From Chloroflexota bacterium (GTDB lineage: Bacteria; Chloroflexota; UBA6077; FW602-bin22; CADDYW01), in contig JAJPIK010000078.1 in the NCBI GenBank assembly GCA_021324795.1, forward strand, positions 23,483 to 87,482: DNA of 64,000 nucleotides, given 5' to 3'. The translations under genes and the position numbers were made by a program. The notes beneath the pieces were generated by a model. That model was not told the DNA's origin. It saw only the letters and a list, made by a program, of their open reading frames with translations, and made no database searches. Positions 36,873 to 46,659 of the stretch are shown here, one piece after another. The first letter of the stretch is position 1; every line of letters begins with the position of its first letter.

Positions 36873-37904
36873 TTAAGCATGTCGCTGACTATAAAGATAA
36901 ACGAAAAAGCCCAGCACCACGATACTCAAGAAGCTGATCGAACGATCCAGCAAAGCGATCGATAAGGCGACCGTTTGCGGAATGTGGAGCAGCACGAGGG
37001 CTCCAACGATGGTCGCCTCGACGTACCCTAAGCCCGCCGGCGTTCCCGGCGGCGCAGTGAGTAAAGCTTCGCCCAGGGCAATGAACATAACCATCAGCAG
37101 ATTCAACGCCAGGTTGGGCGAGAGAGCGACGCCAATCGCTTGGGTCACAAAGTAGAGACGCGCGGTTTCGATGCCCCAGGCAAGCAAGGTGAGCCCAAGT
37201 AACTCCGGATAATGGCCAAACGCACCGAGCGTCCCATCTTGAAAATGTTCGTACAGCATCTGAAAGCGAGCGGGGATGAACCGCCGAATCAACGGCTCCA
37301 GCCGTCGCATCATGAGCAAACCAACGCCCGCGACCAGCACGAGGGCAAAGCCAAACTCGATCACCGTGAGGACCGTGGAGGGGAGCCGACCACGGAAGCT
37401 GAGTAGGCCGGCGATACCCAGCAGAACGAGCATCACCGCCAGGTCAAGCAAGCGCTCGGCGACGATCGTTCCACCGCCTTTCGATCCCGAAATGATCGAC
37501 CGCTGGCGCAGTACGTACGCCCGATAGACGTCACCCAGTTTGGCTGGAACCAGCCCATTTACGAACCACGACAGAAAGATGATCTCCCCGAGAACTAGCA
37601 GACCCGGGAGTTCTTGTCGACGATAGCCGGTGTTTTCGAGCATACGGCGCCAGCGCAGCGCCCGGACCGGGAAAGCGCAATAGTACACGACGAAAGCGGC
37701 AAAGTATAGCCGCCAATTGGCGCTCCCAATCACCCGTAACGTGCCGGCGATATCGATGTTGAGTCGGCTTACCCCGAACCCGAGGATGAGTAATCCAATC
37801 GCGAACGAGATGAGGGTCCGCGGGCGAAGAATCCGACGCGCCAGTGGAATGCCACTTGGCGAGGCCACGGTAGGAGGCAAAGCATCGTTTTGCACGACGT
37901 TCAC
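36873..37904 (-). CDS. Flippase-like / lysylphosphatidylglycerol-synthase-TM family membrane protein
   Basis: 343 residues, about eight membrane helices, UPF0104 type: GLLILGFGVSRLNIDI, YFAAFVVYYCAFPVRALRWRRML, FLSWFVNGLVPAKLGDVYRAYVLR and PPGTPAGLGYVEATIVG near the end. Such proteins often sit in glycolipid or polysaccharide clusters with an assumed lipid-flipping role. GTG at 37904 overlaps the upstream stop by four bases. No Wzx-type flippase is seen in this cluster, so this may fill that role (inference). Confidence 0.8.
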   Translation of the reverse strand: MNVVQNDALPPTVASPSGIPLARRILRPRTLISFAIGLLILGFGVSRLNIDIAGTLRVIGSANWRLYFAAFVVYYCAFPVRALRWRRMLENTGYRRQELPGLLVLGEIIFLSWFVNGLVPAKLGDVYRAYVLRQRSIISGSKGGGTIVAERLLDLAVMLVLLGIAGLLSFRGRLPSTVLTVIEFGFALVLVAGVGLLMMRRLEPLIRRFIPARFQMLYEHFQDGTLGAFGHYPELLGLTLLAWGIETARLYFVTQAIGVALSPNLALNLLMVMFIALGEALLTAPPGTPAGLGYVEATIVGALVLLHIPQTVALSIALLDRSISFLSIVVLGFFVYLYSQRHA

Positions 37905-39325
37905 GACGACTCCTGTAGGTTGTTGCCCGGTTGGCGGTCGATCGCCCCCGCCAGTCCGATCAACAACCCCAACTGCGCATTCAGTCCATGGACATAGAGA
38001 TCGTCCACGATGTTGTGAAAAGCGACCGCGGCGAAGCCCGCCAACCCGCCTGCCACCAATGCCTGATCAAGCGGACGTCGGGCACGGCGCCAGCCACTGA
38101 GTATCAACCATAGCCAGGCGAGCCACTGAACGAGGTAGCTCAACAGACCGACAAAACCCTCCTCGGCAAGCACATTGAGATAGACGTTGTGGGCGTGACC
38201 GAGCGGATCCTGCCAGATGGCGTTGACGCGGTAATCCGGATAGGCGATTGGATAGTGGCCGGGCCCCACGCCCAGGATCGGGTGCGCCTGGTACATGTTC
38301 CAGGCCGCTTGCCAGTGCGCCATTCGCTCGATGATTGCCCAGTTCTGCGATGTCGGCGTCACCTTGCTCACGTCATACACGCCAAAGTAGTCGGTGATCT
38401 GCGCGAGACGCTGCGAGATCACCGGCGGCACCAGGTGCAGTGCGTCCATGGCGAACAAAGCGGCGAAGGCGAGTAAGCCAAGCAGAATCAGCGAGCCGCC
38501 CCGGCGTGTCTGGCGCCAGACGACCACCGCGATTCCGACCGCGACGCCAATCCAAGCCCCGCGCGATAAGCTCATCAGGAGCGCTCCACCGCCCACGCCA
38601 GTCGCCAGTAAGGCCAACCCAGTGAGGATGTCCGGGCGCTTCTGCCAGGGACGTTGCCAGACGACGATCGCGATCGCGATCGGCAAGGTCATCGCCAGGT
38701 AGCCTCCAAACGGGTTCGGCTGACCAAATGAGCCGTAAGCCCGCAAGAAAGGTCCAATTCGAAAACTTGGCGGGCCACGTCTCAAAAAGAACTGCGCCCA
38801 GCCAAGTCCCGCCTCGAGCGTGAGTGCGACGAGCAGCGCTCCGACCGTCAGCCGCCGCACCCGTTCATTCTGGCACAAAGTCGCGGTGACGACCAAGATA
38901 CCGAGCAATTCGACCCAGCGGAGGATCTCCTTCAGAGACGTCACCAGATCGCCGACAAACGTTGCCGAAAGGGCAGCGACGAGAATGAAGACTATACCGG
39001 GCCAAAAGGCCACCGTGAGGGTCAGCGTCTCTCGGCGGCCCGACCACCAGAAGAGGAGCGTTGCCCCGAGGATCAGGACGACCAGGGCATCAGTCGGCGT
39101 CACTGGCAAACTGTTGCCAGTCGACCCGGACGGCCCGAAAGGAACGGCGAAACTTAACGCCGACAAACCGAGCGAGGGCTCGATCAGGATAACAATCGTC
39201 GTAACCCCGCCGGCCAACAAAGCAGTTCCGTAGAGTGGTGGGAGAACACCACCAAGAAGGCCAAGCACGGCGGCAAGGCCAATCGCTGGCCATGGACGAC
39301 GGTCAGTTTCCGTGAGCCCAATCAT
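37901..39325 (-). CDS. O-antigen ligase/polymerase-like membrane protein
   Basis: 474 residues from ATG at 39325, 10-12 membrane segments. The large loop carries the Wzy_C/WaaL-family features LGVGPGHYPIAYPDYR and DPLGHAHNVYLNVLAEEG (conserved His). It polymerises or ligates polysaccharide at the outer face of the membrane. A distant paralogue (40336-41805) lies two genes upstream. The start has only a weak ribosome site. Confidence 0.85.
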   Translation of the reverse strand: MIGLTETDRRPWPAIGLAAVLGLLGGVLPPLYGTALLAGGVTTIVILIEPSLGLSALSFAVPFGPSGSTGNSLPVTPTDALVVLILGATLLFWWSGRRETLTLTVAFWPGIVFILVAALSATFVGDLVTSLKEILRWVELLGILVVTATLCQNERVRRLTVGALLVALTLEAGLGWAQFFLRRGPPSFRIGPFLRAYGSFGQPNPFGGYLAMTLPIAIAIVVWQRPWQKRPDILTGLALLATGVGGGALLMSLSRGAWIGVAVGIAVVVWRQTRRGGSLILLGLLAFAALFAMDALHLVPPVISQRLAQITDYFGVYDVSKVTPTSQNWAIIERMAHWQAAWNMYQAHPILGVGPGHYPIAYPDYRVNAIWQDPLGHAHNVYLNVLAEEGFVGLLSYLVQWLAWLWLILSGWRRARRPLDQALVAGGLAGFAAVAFHNIVDDLYVHGLNAQLGLLIGLAGAIDRQPGNNLQESS

Positions 39326-39365
39326 GCCGGAGAGGCCTGTAGAAGCCAGGCGGAAAATGATGCCA

Positions 39366-40325
39366 TCAGCCCGGAACCGTGGTCAATCCCAAACGGATGC
39401 GAAACCAAGCGATCGTGTCCAATAGCCCTTGTTCGAGTGGCACCCTTGGCTCCCAGCCAAGCTCGCGGCGGGCTCGGGTAATGTCCGGACAGCGTCGCTG
39501 CGGGTCATCAGTGCTGATCGGTGGATGAAATTCAATTACCGAACTCGATCCCGCCAAACGCTTGATAACTTGAGCAAACTCAAGGACCGAGCGCTCATCT
39601 GGATTTCCCAAGTTATAGACGCGCCCGATCGTGTCGACCGTATCCATCGCGCGGAGCAAGCCATCGATCAGATCGCTAACGTAGCCTAAGCTGCGCGTCT
39701 GACTACCGTCACCATAAACTGTGATTGGCTGACCAAGCAGCGCTTGGGTCACGAAGTTTGGCACGATCCGTCCATCACGCGGATCTGACCGTGGACCGTA
39801 GCAGTTGAAGATCCGCACGATCCGCGCGTCGACATTGAATTGACGGACGTAAATCATCGTCAGCGCTTCGGCAAATCGCTTGCCTTCGTCGTAGCAACTG
39901 CGCATCCCGATTGGATTGACATTGCCCCAGTAATCTTCGGGTTGCGGATGAACGAGCGGATCGCCATAGGCTTCTGACGTCGACGCTAAGAGAAACTTTG
40001 CACCGGTACGTTTTGCCAACTCTAAAGCATGCTGGGTACCTTGACTATTGACCAAGGCGGTTTCTAGCGGCTTTTCGAGGTATCCGCGCGGACTTGCCGG
40101 GCTAGCGAGATGAAAGATTTGGTCGATCGGGCCATCGATTGCGAACGGCCGGGATACATCAACCTGAACAAAGTGGAACTGCGGATTTCCACGCAAATGC
40201 TCAACGTTGCTGGCCTGCCCGGTGATTAGATTGTCCGCGCACACCACGTCATCTCCCCGTGCGATCAATCGATCACAGAGGTGCGAGCCAATGAAACCGG
40301 CCCCCCCGGTCACCAGTGTCCTCAA
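39366..40325 (-). CDS. UDP-glucuronate decarboxylase-like NAD-dependent epimerase
   Basis: 319 residues. SDR fold with [18 protein letters not shown] at the N-terminus, [45 protein letters not shown] (Y-x3-K catalytic pair) and [16 protein letters not shown]. The YWGNVNP-(V/I)[10 protein letters not shown] block is the hallmark of UDP-xylose synthase, so UDP-glucuronate to UDP-xylose conversion is likely, supplying xylose for the polysaccharide. It ends 40 bp before the next gene. Confidence 0.88.
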   Translation of the reverse strand: MRTLVTGGAGFIGSHLCDRLIARGDDVVCADNLITGQASNVEHLRGNPQFHFVQVDVSRPFAIDGPIDQIFHLASPASPRGYLEKPLETALVNSQGTQHALELAKRTGAKFLLASTSEAYGDPLVHPQPEDYWGNVNPIGMRSCYDEGKRFAEALTMIYVRQFNVDARIVRIFNCYGPRSDPRDGRIVPNFVTQALLGQPITVYGDGSQTRSLGYVSDLIDGLLRAMDTVDTIGRVYNLGNPDERSVLEFAQVIKRLAGSSSVIEFHPPISTDDPQRRCPDITRARRELGWEPRVPLEQGLLDTIAWFRIRLGLTTVPG

Positions 40326-40335
40326 GGTGTCTCCT

Positions 40336-41805
40336 TCAGCGCCGCAAGATCACGTGCATTCGTCGGCGTTGTTCACGCTGCAGCACGCCTACTATAGCAA
40401 AGATTAGCCAGAAAAGCACGGCGAGATCGGGCAGGAAGAACGAATTATCGACCAGGCCGTGTACGACGATATCGACCATCGCCCCTGCCGCGCCAGCGTA
40501 AATCGCACGCTCGAACCGGTCGCTCATTCCCCAATAGCTAGCGATACCCTCGATAAACCGACCGACTAGGCAGCCAAACAGCACAATGCCGGGCATCCCG
40601 AGACTCAGCCAGAAATCAAAAATGAAATTATGCGGGTGCGAAAGGTCCGGCTCCTGCCAAGCCGTCGGCAGACGATATCCATGCTGGTAGTAATAAAGGA
40701 AGTTGTCGAGACCAATTCCTTGGATCGGATGCATCACCAACATCCGTGCCGCGGATTGCCAAACTTCCAGCCGAATAAAACTCGTCCCCCATTGCAAATC
40801 GAAGTGCGAGCCGATCCGGGGGATACGCCAAGCGGCCAAGGCCCCGACGACGACCGCGACAGCTGCTCCACGGAACGCCAACCGCCGGCCTCGCCGACCG
40901 GTCAATCCTGCCACGACCAACATACTGACCGCCACCGCTAGCCATGCTCCAATCGAAAAGGTGAGCACTATCGCCACGGCGATGATCAGAAAAGCGACGA
41001 GCCAGATTGTCCGGCTCGGTTTCCACCAGAGGGCCAATGCGAACGTGAAAGGTAAGACCCGGCCCAGAAAGAGACCAAGATTGTTGGGCGAGCCATAGAA
41101 GCCACGAATTCGCCGCAAGCCGGCTTCCGCGGTGATGAGACGCTCGTCGGTCGCGTACTGCCAGAAGCCAACCAGTGAGATTAACACACCGGCCAGCACC
41201 AGCGCCCCAAGGAGCGTCGCGATGGCTCGTCGACCACGCACCTGGGTGACGACGAGAAAATAAAACAAGGCCGGTTCGATGATGATCGTTCGGAGCGAGC
41301 GTAGGCTCTCGCGGAGCGCCACGCTAGCCGTCAGACTGATCACCCCTGCGAGAACGAAGAGAAGCACCAGAATCGACACCGTGGGATCCCCAAGCGCATC
41401 ACGGAGCCCACGCTTGAGCCCTAACAGACACCCGCCTAGCTTAGCCGGCGGCCCCCAAAGCATCCGCGCCAAGCGAATCGCTCCGGCGACCGTCGCTAGG
41501 ACAATGAGAATTTCGGTCAAGCTGATCTCGAAAGATCCAAGGTAAAGGGGCTTGACAAATGGCAAGCTTATAACGACAAGTCCCAAGGCAGGAGACGGTT
41601 GCCATACCGCGAGAGCAACGTAGCCAATCGCCGCGACCGCAACGATTGGTAAGGGCCCGACGACCATACCAACCATGACGAGGGCGAGGGCGACGAATAC
41701 CACCTGCTCGAGCCCGTCCGGACCGACGTCCGGCGCCGCAGCTTTCGTTGTGCTGAGAATATTACCGGCCAATTGTTCGCAACCCCCCGATAAATACGAC
41801 AACAA
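40336..41805 (-). CDS. O-antigen ligase/polymerase-like membrane protein (second copy)
   Basis: Up to 489 residues; the TTG at 41805 overlaps the upstream gene by 44 bp, and a TTG at 41772 (GGGGGG 10 bp upstream, overlap 11 bp) is at least as likely. Ten or more membrane segments; loop with [20 protein letters not shown] and [20 protein letters not shown], the conserved Wzy/WaaL His region. A second polymerase or ligase in the same cluster suggests two polymer steps or two products. Confidence 0.82.
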   Translation of the reverse strand: MLSYLSGGCEQLAGNILSTTKAAAPDVGPDGLEQVVFVALALVMVGMVVGPLPIVAVAAIGYVALAVWQPSPALGLVVISLPFVKPLYLGSFEISLTEILIVLATVAGAIRLARMLWGPPAKLGGCLLGLKRGLRDALGDPTVSILVLLFVLAGVISLTASVALRESLRSLRTIIIEPALFYFLVVTQVRGRRAIATLLGALVLAGVLISLVGFWQYATDERLITAEAGLRRIRGFYGSPNNLGLFLGRVLPFTFALALWWKPSRTIWLVAFLIIAVAIVLTFSIGAWLAVAVSMLVVAGLTGRRGRRLAFRGAAVAVVVGALAAWRIPRIGSHFDLQWGTSFIRLEVWQSAARMLVMHPIQGIGLDNFLYYYQHGYRLPTAWQEPDLSHPHNFIFDFWLSLGMPGIVLFGCLVGRFIEGIASYWGMSDRFERAIYAGAAGAMVDIVVHGLVDNSFFLPDLAVLFWLIFAIVGVLQREQRRRMHVILRR

Positions 41806-43450
41806 CTCCGGTTAGGCTCGCGATCAGACTGGTCAGAAGAGTCCGGAAACGTCCAGCATTCGGGTCAGCGGCGTGGACGATGAAACCCGCGATCTTGACC
41901 TCGCCGTGTGGTGATCCCGGCGATGGTCCCACGACCAGGCGCAGGACGTGATGCCCTTCCGGTAATCCGTCGACGATCGGCACCTCGGTCGGACCTTCTT
42001 CGTCGGTTGCGCTCAAAGTCAATACCGAGCGTCCCTGGAACTGGTCAGCGAGACGATTCGCCACGCGCCCATCGATTGTTATGTACACTTGCCCCGCGTT
42101 AGGAGCTCGAATCACGTCCAGGGTCAGACCGCCGCCGTCAAAAGTGATCGTCAGATTATCCCCTGGTCGACTCGACGTCTCGTAGAGGCCCCCCGATACA
42201 CTACGAGAGAGCACTGGCTGCCAATCCCCGGAGTAAGATGCCGCCGGATCGGTCACCGCGTACGTTCCGGGTCCAGCAATCCCCTGGGTAGTCGCCACGT
42301 CTTTCACCGCATTGTAGACCGGGCGTGGGGTAAAACCAGGATCAACCATCCGGAAGTAATAGTCGGCACGGTCGGGAGGGATGTTGCCTGGCTGACGAAA
42401 GTACCAAATGTTGAAAACGCCAGCCCACGGCCAATGAGTACGAGCGTACTGCACCCCTTCGACGGTGTACTGAGCTTGTAGTTGGTCGCTTACCCGTGCC
42501 CAGAGGAGCTTATCCGGGGCAAACGTCGATGGCGCAGCGTTCCATCCAAATTCATTGAACCAGATCGGTTTATTCGCGTCACCATTTTCAACCATGATCT
42601 GACGCAGTAGGACGACACGCTGGAAGTTCAATCGCTCGAGTGACGGCGGATCGGTAGGCGGAAAGGCAAACCCATAGCTATTGGCGAATAAGATGTCGAA
42701 GTATGGTTTGGCTCCCGCCGCGTACATCCCACGCAGGAAATCGATGTCGCTCATATTGCGCGACGAGTTTTCCAGCGTTTGAGCGAGTGGAGCACTCAGA
42801 ATCACGACGTTCGGATCGGCTTCTTTTGCCCGCTGATAAGCAATCCGCAGCAAACGCGTGTAGGCAATCGGATCTGGAGGCTGATCGCCCCATTCAGGGT
42901 AGATGTTGGGCTCATCCCAGATCTGGTAGTAGTGGATCCGTCCCTTGAAATGCTTCACCACGTCGTAGACAAAATCGCCATAGCGCGCGAAATCATCCGG
43001 TGGTCGCTCGGGTCGGCGGTTGTCAACGCGTGTCCAGGCTGGCGGTCGATCAAGGCGAGCGATCACTTGCAAGTTATACTTCGCGGCAAGGTTGACAATG
43101 TCGTCGTACTTTTGCCAGGTACTCTTGTTGAGGCGATTGTCCCAATAACCGTTCGGTCCGGGCGAAAGCTGGAGATCTTCCCAGGGGAATTGCTGCTTGA
43201 CGAAGCCAATCCCTGCCGCTTGGGCCATCTCGAGTGACTTCTCGACCTTCCATTCCTCCGCTTCACTCTCAAGAAAAAAGTTCGCCCCGTAAGGGTTCAC
43301 ATCGGTGAATGGAATAGCCCGGGCAGGCTGGGGCACACTTGGCGAAGCAAACGGATCCGAAAAAGGAAACTCCGGTGCAACGCTGAGAGCAACAGCGACG
43401 ACTACCGCGGCAATGAGGCCGACGCCAATAAGCCGTGGACTGATACGCAC
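41762..43450 (-). CDS. Membrane-anchored clan-A glycoside hydrolase-like protein
   Basis: 562 residues from GTG at 43450 behind GAGG. N-terminal signal anchor (LIGVGLIAAVVVAVALSVA), TIM-barrel domain (residues 45-400) with acid/base Glu in YYQIWDEPNIYPEWG and nucleophile Glu in IWFNEFGWNA (GH39/GH5-like), a beta-sandwich domain (residues 405-530) and a C-terminal membrane helix. First gene of the exopolysaccharide cluster, so it may trim or turn over the polymer at the cell surface. Exact GH family not assigned. Confidence 0.8.
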   Translation of the reverse strand: MRISPRLIGVGLIAAVVVAVALSVAPEFPFSDPFASPSVPQPARAIPFTDVNPYGANFFLESEAEEWKVEKSLEMAQAAGIGFVKQQFPWEDLQLSPGPNGYWDNRLNKSTWQKYDDIVNLAAKYNLQVIARLDRPPAWTRVDNRRPERPPDDFARYGDFVYDVVKHFKGRIHYYQIWDEPNIYPEWGDQPPDPIAYTRLLRIAYQRAKEADPNVVILSAPLAQTLENSSRNMSDIDFLRGMYAAGAKPYFDILFANSYGFAFPPTDPPSLERLNFQRVVLLRQIMVENGDANKPIWFNEFGWNAAPSTFAPDKLLWARVSDQLQAQYTVEGVQYARTHWPWAGVFNIWYFRQPGNIPPDRADYYFRMVDPGFTPRPVYNAVKDVATTQGIAGPGTYAVTDPAASYSGDWQPVLSRSVSGGLYETSSRPGDNLTITFDGGGLTLDVIRAPNAGQVYITIDGRVANRLADQFQGRSVLTLSATDEEGPTEVPIVDGLPEGHHVLRLVVGPSPGSPHGEVKIAGFIVHAADPNAGRFRTLLTSLIASLTGVVVVFIGGLRTIGR

Positions 43451-43571
43451 CCTGGACCTCGACGAGAAACCGCTAAGTCGTCATCCAAGACGGTGGACCT
43501 CCCGCCCGGGCGCTCTGTCATCTCGCCATCAAAAGATGTTCCCTCGAACGCCCCGGCGGTGGCTCGGCCCG

Positions 43572-43601
43572 AGTATAGCACGGTCGTACCATCACTCGCA
43601 A
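43572..43601 (-). promoter_or_regulatory. Promoter of the exopolysaccharide cluster
   Basis: Minus strand TTGCGA (43601-43596), 18 bp, TATACT (43577-43572), about 120 bp before the first gene of the cluster. The 322-bp gap 43451-43772 also holds the divergent promoter at 43678; nothing else is seen there. Confidence 0.6.
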
Positions 43602-43674
43602 ATTACTGATGGGCAGATTGGGAATAACTGCCATCTGTCGGAGAAGGGTCGACCTACTGATTTACCCTGAGCCC

Positions 43675-43706
43675 ACGCTGACAGCGCATACACAGCGTGC
43701 TAAGAT
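43675..43706 (+). promoter_or_regulatory. Promoter with overlapping dyad before the Gfo/Idh/MocA gene
   Basis: CTGACA (43678-43683), 17 bp, TAAGAT (43701-43706). CACGCTG (43675-43681) and CAGCGTG (43693-43699) form a 7-bp dyad over the -35 and spacer, where a repressor would block RNA polymerase. Confidence 0.5.
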
Positions 43707-43772
43707 GAGGAAAAACCGGCACCAATCGTACCCCAGCCCACCACACGATTTCGTTCACATCGGAGGACAAAC

Positions 43773-44858
43773 GTGGAACCCCTCAAGCTCGGACTGATTG
43801 GCCTGGGAGGCATGGGCCAGAATCATTTGGAAAAAGAGAAGGGTCTGGACAGCATTCACTTCGTCGGCGTTGCCGACGTCGTACCAAGCCTCGTCGACGA
43901 GGTCAGTCGAACCTACGACGTTCCAGGCTTTTACGATCCCCAGCAGTTGATCGATAGCGGCTCTTGCGAGGCCATCTTGATCGCGACTCCCCATCCCTTC
44001 CACTGCCCAATTGCCCTCGCCGCGATCGAGCGCGGTCTGCACGTTCTCTCTGAGAAGCCGATCGCGGTCGCCGTGAGTGAGGCAGACCTGATGATCGCGG
44101 CGGCCAATCGCGCTGGCGTGAAGCTCGGAGTAATGTTTCAAACGCGCACTGACCCCTTGATGAAGCGCGCACACGATCTGCTGATCAGTGGCGCTATCGG
44201 CGATGTCTATCGCTCGGTGATGGTCGCCAGCCACTGGTATCGTAGCCAAGCGTATTACGATAGTGGTGCCTGGCGAGGCACTTGGAAGGGAGAAGGTGGT
44301 GGCGTTTTGATGAACCAGTCACCCCATTCGCTCGATCTCTTCATCTGGCTCGGCGGACGCCCCCGCCGGGTACAAGCCCGAGTCGAGACTCGTTTTCATC
44401 GCATCGAAGTCGAGGATAGCGTCGAGGCGCTCATCGACTACGAGCCCGGCCACACCGGCTCTTTCTACACGACGACAGCCGAGTGGCCGGGCGAAAATCG
44501 TCTCGAATTCACCGGCACCCGGGGCAAGCTGCTCATTCAAGATGGAACGCTTCGTCTGTATCGCATGGGTAAGACGATCCAGGAGGAGATCAACAGCGGA
44601 ACCAAGTGGGGCAAGGCCTCGGGCGAATGGGAAACAGTCGAAGTTCCCGCCACACCACATGGCCATGCTGTTGTCGTCGATCAGTTTGCCCGGGCGATTC
44701 GGCTAGGCGAGCCGCTCATCGCCACTGGCGAGGACGGCCGAAATGCGCTCGAGCTCGCTAACGCCTTGTTGCTTTCGGGCTACCGCCAGAAGCCGGTCAG
44801 CCTACCGATCGATCGCGCTGAGTACGATCAGTTTCTGAGCGAAAAGCGAGCCGGTTGA
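43773..44858 (+). CDS. Gfo/Idh/MocA family oxidoreductase
   Basis: NAD(P)-dependent sugar or cyclitol dehydrogenase family. 361 residues from GTG at 43773 with GGAGG 8 bp upstream. Rossmann motif LGLIGLGGMGQNHLE, the signature VLSEKPIAV (catalytic Lys in EKP), and GGGVLMNQSPHSLDLFIWLGG (His of the D-x3-H-type site, here SPHSLD). Substrate unknown. Divergent from the polysaccharide cluster; a second family member lies at 47560. Confidence 0.88.
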   Translation: MEPLKLGLIGLGGMGQNHLEKEKGLDSIHFVGVADVVPSLVDEVSRTYDVPGFYDPQQLIDSGSCEAILIATPHPFHCPIALAAIERGLHVLSEKPIAVAVSEADLMIAAANRAGVKLGVMFQTRTDPLMKRAHDLLISGAIGDVYRSVMVASHWYRSQAYYDSGAWRGTWKGEGGGVLMNQSPHSLDLFIWLGGRPRRVQARVETRFHRIEVEDSVEALIDYEPGHTGSFYTTTAEWPGENRLEFTGTRGKLLIQDGTLRLYRMGKTIQEEINSGTKWGKASGEWETVEVPATPHGHAVVVDQFARAIRLGEPLIATGEDGRNALELANALLLSGYRQKPVSLPIDRAEYDQFLSEKRAG

Positions 44859-44924
44859 CGCCGGAATCCTTTCATTCCGGGCACAGGGATTGCAACCACC
44901 TGCGGAAAGTGAGGTGAAAATCCC

Positions 44925-45074
44925 ATGCGTCCAATTACTGCCGGTATCACACTCAATACCATACTGGTTGTCATCGCTTTGATCCTGGCGATTCTCGCGT
45001 TGGCCGGTCTTTTCAGTCCGCTAGCTCTGACCGAGGTGGCGGTCATCTTGCTGGCGATCGCGATGCTGATCTGA
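44925..45074 (+). CDS. 49-residue membrane protein
   Basis: ATG at 44925 with GAGGTGAAAA upstream; ends at TGA 45072-45074. Two hydrophobic helices (TLNTILVVIALILAILALAG and VAVILLAIAMLI) separated by a short FSPLALTE turn. No known family. A small GAGGC-TTC-GCCTC stem overlaps its stop and a long hairpin follows. Codon pattern and ribosome site support a real gene. Confidence 0.55.
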   Translation: MRPITAGITLNTILVVIALILAILALAGLFSPLALTEVAVILLAIAMLI

Positions 45075-45093
45075 GGCTTCGCCTCGGGCTCCC

Positions 45094-45149
45094 CGTCAGG
45101 AATAGATCGCGGCCGCCACGGCTGACGCGCCCGCGATCTATTCCTGACG
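45094..45149. terminator. Long hairpin between convergent small genes
   Basis: CGTCAGGAATAGATCGCGG (45094-45112) is perfectly complementary to 45131-45149 around an 18-nt loop. It separates the 49-residue membrane gene from the minus-strand basic-protein gene; likely bidirectional terminator or dispersed element. Confidence 0.65.
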
Positions 45150-45157
45150 ATTTGCGC

Positions 45158-45409
45158 TTAGCTCCCCGAGCTTTCCGGAGCCGGACGGCGCTCCGGTCGT
45201 GGCGGGCGTGGCGCCCGCGGCGCAGCTGGCCGTGCCGCGGGCGCCACGGCTGACGCGGCCGCAGCTGGTCGCGGTGGCGCCGCGGCACGGCTTGGCGGCA
45301 TCACCGCTGGCCCGGCCGGCCGCAGCCCCTTTCGACGTTCTTCTAGTTTCTTAGCCCGACGGCGATGCTTGGCAGCAACTTCACGTGTCTTTTGACTGGC
45401 TCGAGTCAT
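45158..45409 (-). CDS. Small basic Ala/Pro/Arg-rich protein
   Basis: 83 residues from ATG at 45409. Residues 1-30 are strongly basic and helical (QKTREVAAKHRRRAKKLEER); the rest is low-complexity Ala/Pro/Arg, like the tails of histone-H1-like or ribosome-associated proteins. Such composition can arise by chance in GC-rich DNA, but the ordered Lys/Arg head and TAGGTG site favour a gene. Nucleic-acid binding is a guess. Confidence 0.45.
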   Translation of the reverse strand: MTRASQKTREVAAKHRRRAKKLEERRKGLRPAGPAVMPPSRAAAPPRPAAAASAVAPAARPAAPRAPRPPRPERRPAPESSGS

Positions 45410-45457
45410 CAATGCACCTACTTTATCAACAAGTTCATCGAGACAATTGTAGCAGGC

Positions 45458-46552
45458 TCATCGCCCTCCTGCTCCCGCGACACCAGAATCAAAGAGATCG
45501 TCCACCTGTTCGAGCACCTCGTCGAGCGACGCCTCGGCGACAAAAGAGACTGGGCACCGGCAGCGTCGCGCCCCACATTTCGGACAATTCAACGTCCACG
45601 AGAGAACCGGTCGAAATCGGGCCCGTTGAAACGGGCCAGCCGTGATCAGATTCCCACACCAGTAGATGACAACGCTCGATGTGCCGACGGCATAGGCGAC
45701 GTGCGCGACGCCGGTATCGTTGCTTATCAGCAAACTTGCGCGCCGAATCAGGGCGACAAGCGCACCAAGGTCGATTTGGCCAGCCAGATCGATGACCGGA
45801 CGGGCTGCCGAGGCTTTAACCTGATACGTCAACGTTCGATCGCCGAGTGAACCACTGATGACGACGCGCCGTCGGTAGGTTTGCTGAATGTAGTCGGCCA
45901 CCGCGGCGAACCGCTCGACCGGCCAGCGACGACGCGGATCAGACGCACCCGGATGAATCACGACGTATTCGCCAGCGTCGAGCTCCGGCCAGGCCAGGCG
46001 CAATTGCTCCACGTCGCCGGAGATTTCTGGCGCATCCATTCGCAGGTCGTTCGTCGACACCCCGATTTGCCCAACCAGCTCGAGGTAGCGCAGTACCTCA
46101 TGCTGATAGAATTCGTAAGCCAGGCTGTAATCAAGATGCGGGATCCCACGTCCTGCCATGCCGAGAGTATAGCGGGCTCCCAGTTTGCGAACGAAAGGAT
46201 TCGATTCGACGCCTCCTCCGTGCATTTGGATCGCTAGGTCGAAGGCGTAGTCACGACAGTCGGAAAAGAATTGATCCGCTTCCTGCTGTGCCGCTTCGGG
46301 ATCTCCGATGACGCCGCGGATTCCCGGATACGGAGGCACCACCAGTGTTCGTTGGATATAACTGTACCGGCCCGCAATGAATGGTTGGAGCCATGGGAGG
46401 CAAAGATAAGTGATTTCGGCTTCGGGGAATGCCGTACTCAGTGCCCGAAGGGCCGGGGTCGCAAACAGAAAGTCGCCCAAGCCATTTGCCCGTAGCACGG
46501 CAATGCGCTTGATCGAAGGATCTCCTGGTTGAAGCATGGTCCTCAGCCGCAT
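45458..46552 (-). CDS. Glycosyltransferase family 9 (heptosyltransferase-like)
   Basis: 364 residues from ATG at 46552; a promoter at 46587-46615 rules out longer forms. GT-B fold: IKRIAVLRANGLGDFLFATPALRAL near the start (the GDFL-type motif of the family), VIHPGASDPRRRWP, and SLLISNDTGVAHVAYAVG (donor site). A C-terminal Cys cluster (LNCPKCGARRCRCP) could bind zinc. The family adds heptose or other sugars to lipids; in a likely LPS-free organism the acceptor is unknown. The alternative start ATG 46537 cannot be excluded. Confidence 0.83.
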   Translation of the reverse strand: MRLRTMLQPGDPSIKRIAVLRANGLGDFLFATPALRALSTAFPEAEITYLCLPWLQPFIAGRYSYIQRTLVVPPYPGIRGVIGDPEAAQQEADQFFSDCRDYAFDLAIQMHGGGVESNPFVRKLGARYTLGMAGRGIPHLDYSLAYEFYQHEVLRYLELVGQIGVSTNDLRMDAPEISGDVEQLRLAWPELDAGEYVVIHPGASDPRRRWPVERFAAVADYIQQTYRRRVVISGSLGDRTLTYQVKASAARPVIDLAGQIDLGALVALIRRASLLISNDTGVAHVAYAVGTSSVVIYWCGNLITAGPFQRARFRPVLSWTLNCPKCGARRCRCPVSFVAEASLDEVLEQVDDLFDSGVAGAGGR

Positions 46553-46586
46553 CGGAAGGTGTAGAGAAGTGATGCCTTCCGCAATG

Positions 46587-46615
46587 GCTATGCCACTTTT
46601 TCTTAAGACTGTCAA
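46587..46615 (-). promoter_or_regulatory. Promoter of the GT9 gene
   Basis: Minus strand TTGACA (46615-46610), 17 bp, CATAGC (46592-46587). Perfect -35, weak -10. Start of transcription near 46580. Confidence 0.45.
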
Positions 46616-46659
46616 CCAGGGGCAGTTTCAGAGTAGCAACTGGCGCCGGCAACGCGCCA

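Noticed and set aside
36357..36965. Plus-strand frame of about 200 residues
   Set aside because: It lies opposite a clear GT4 gene, crosses an intergenic gap and has no family features or ribosome site.
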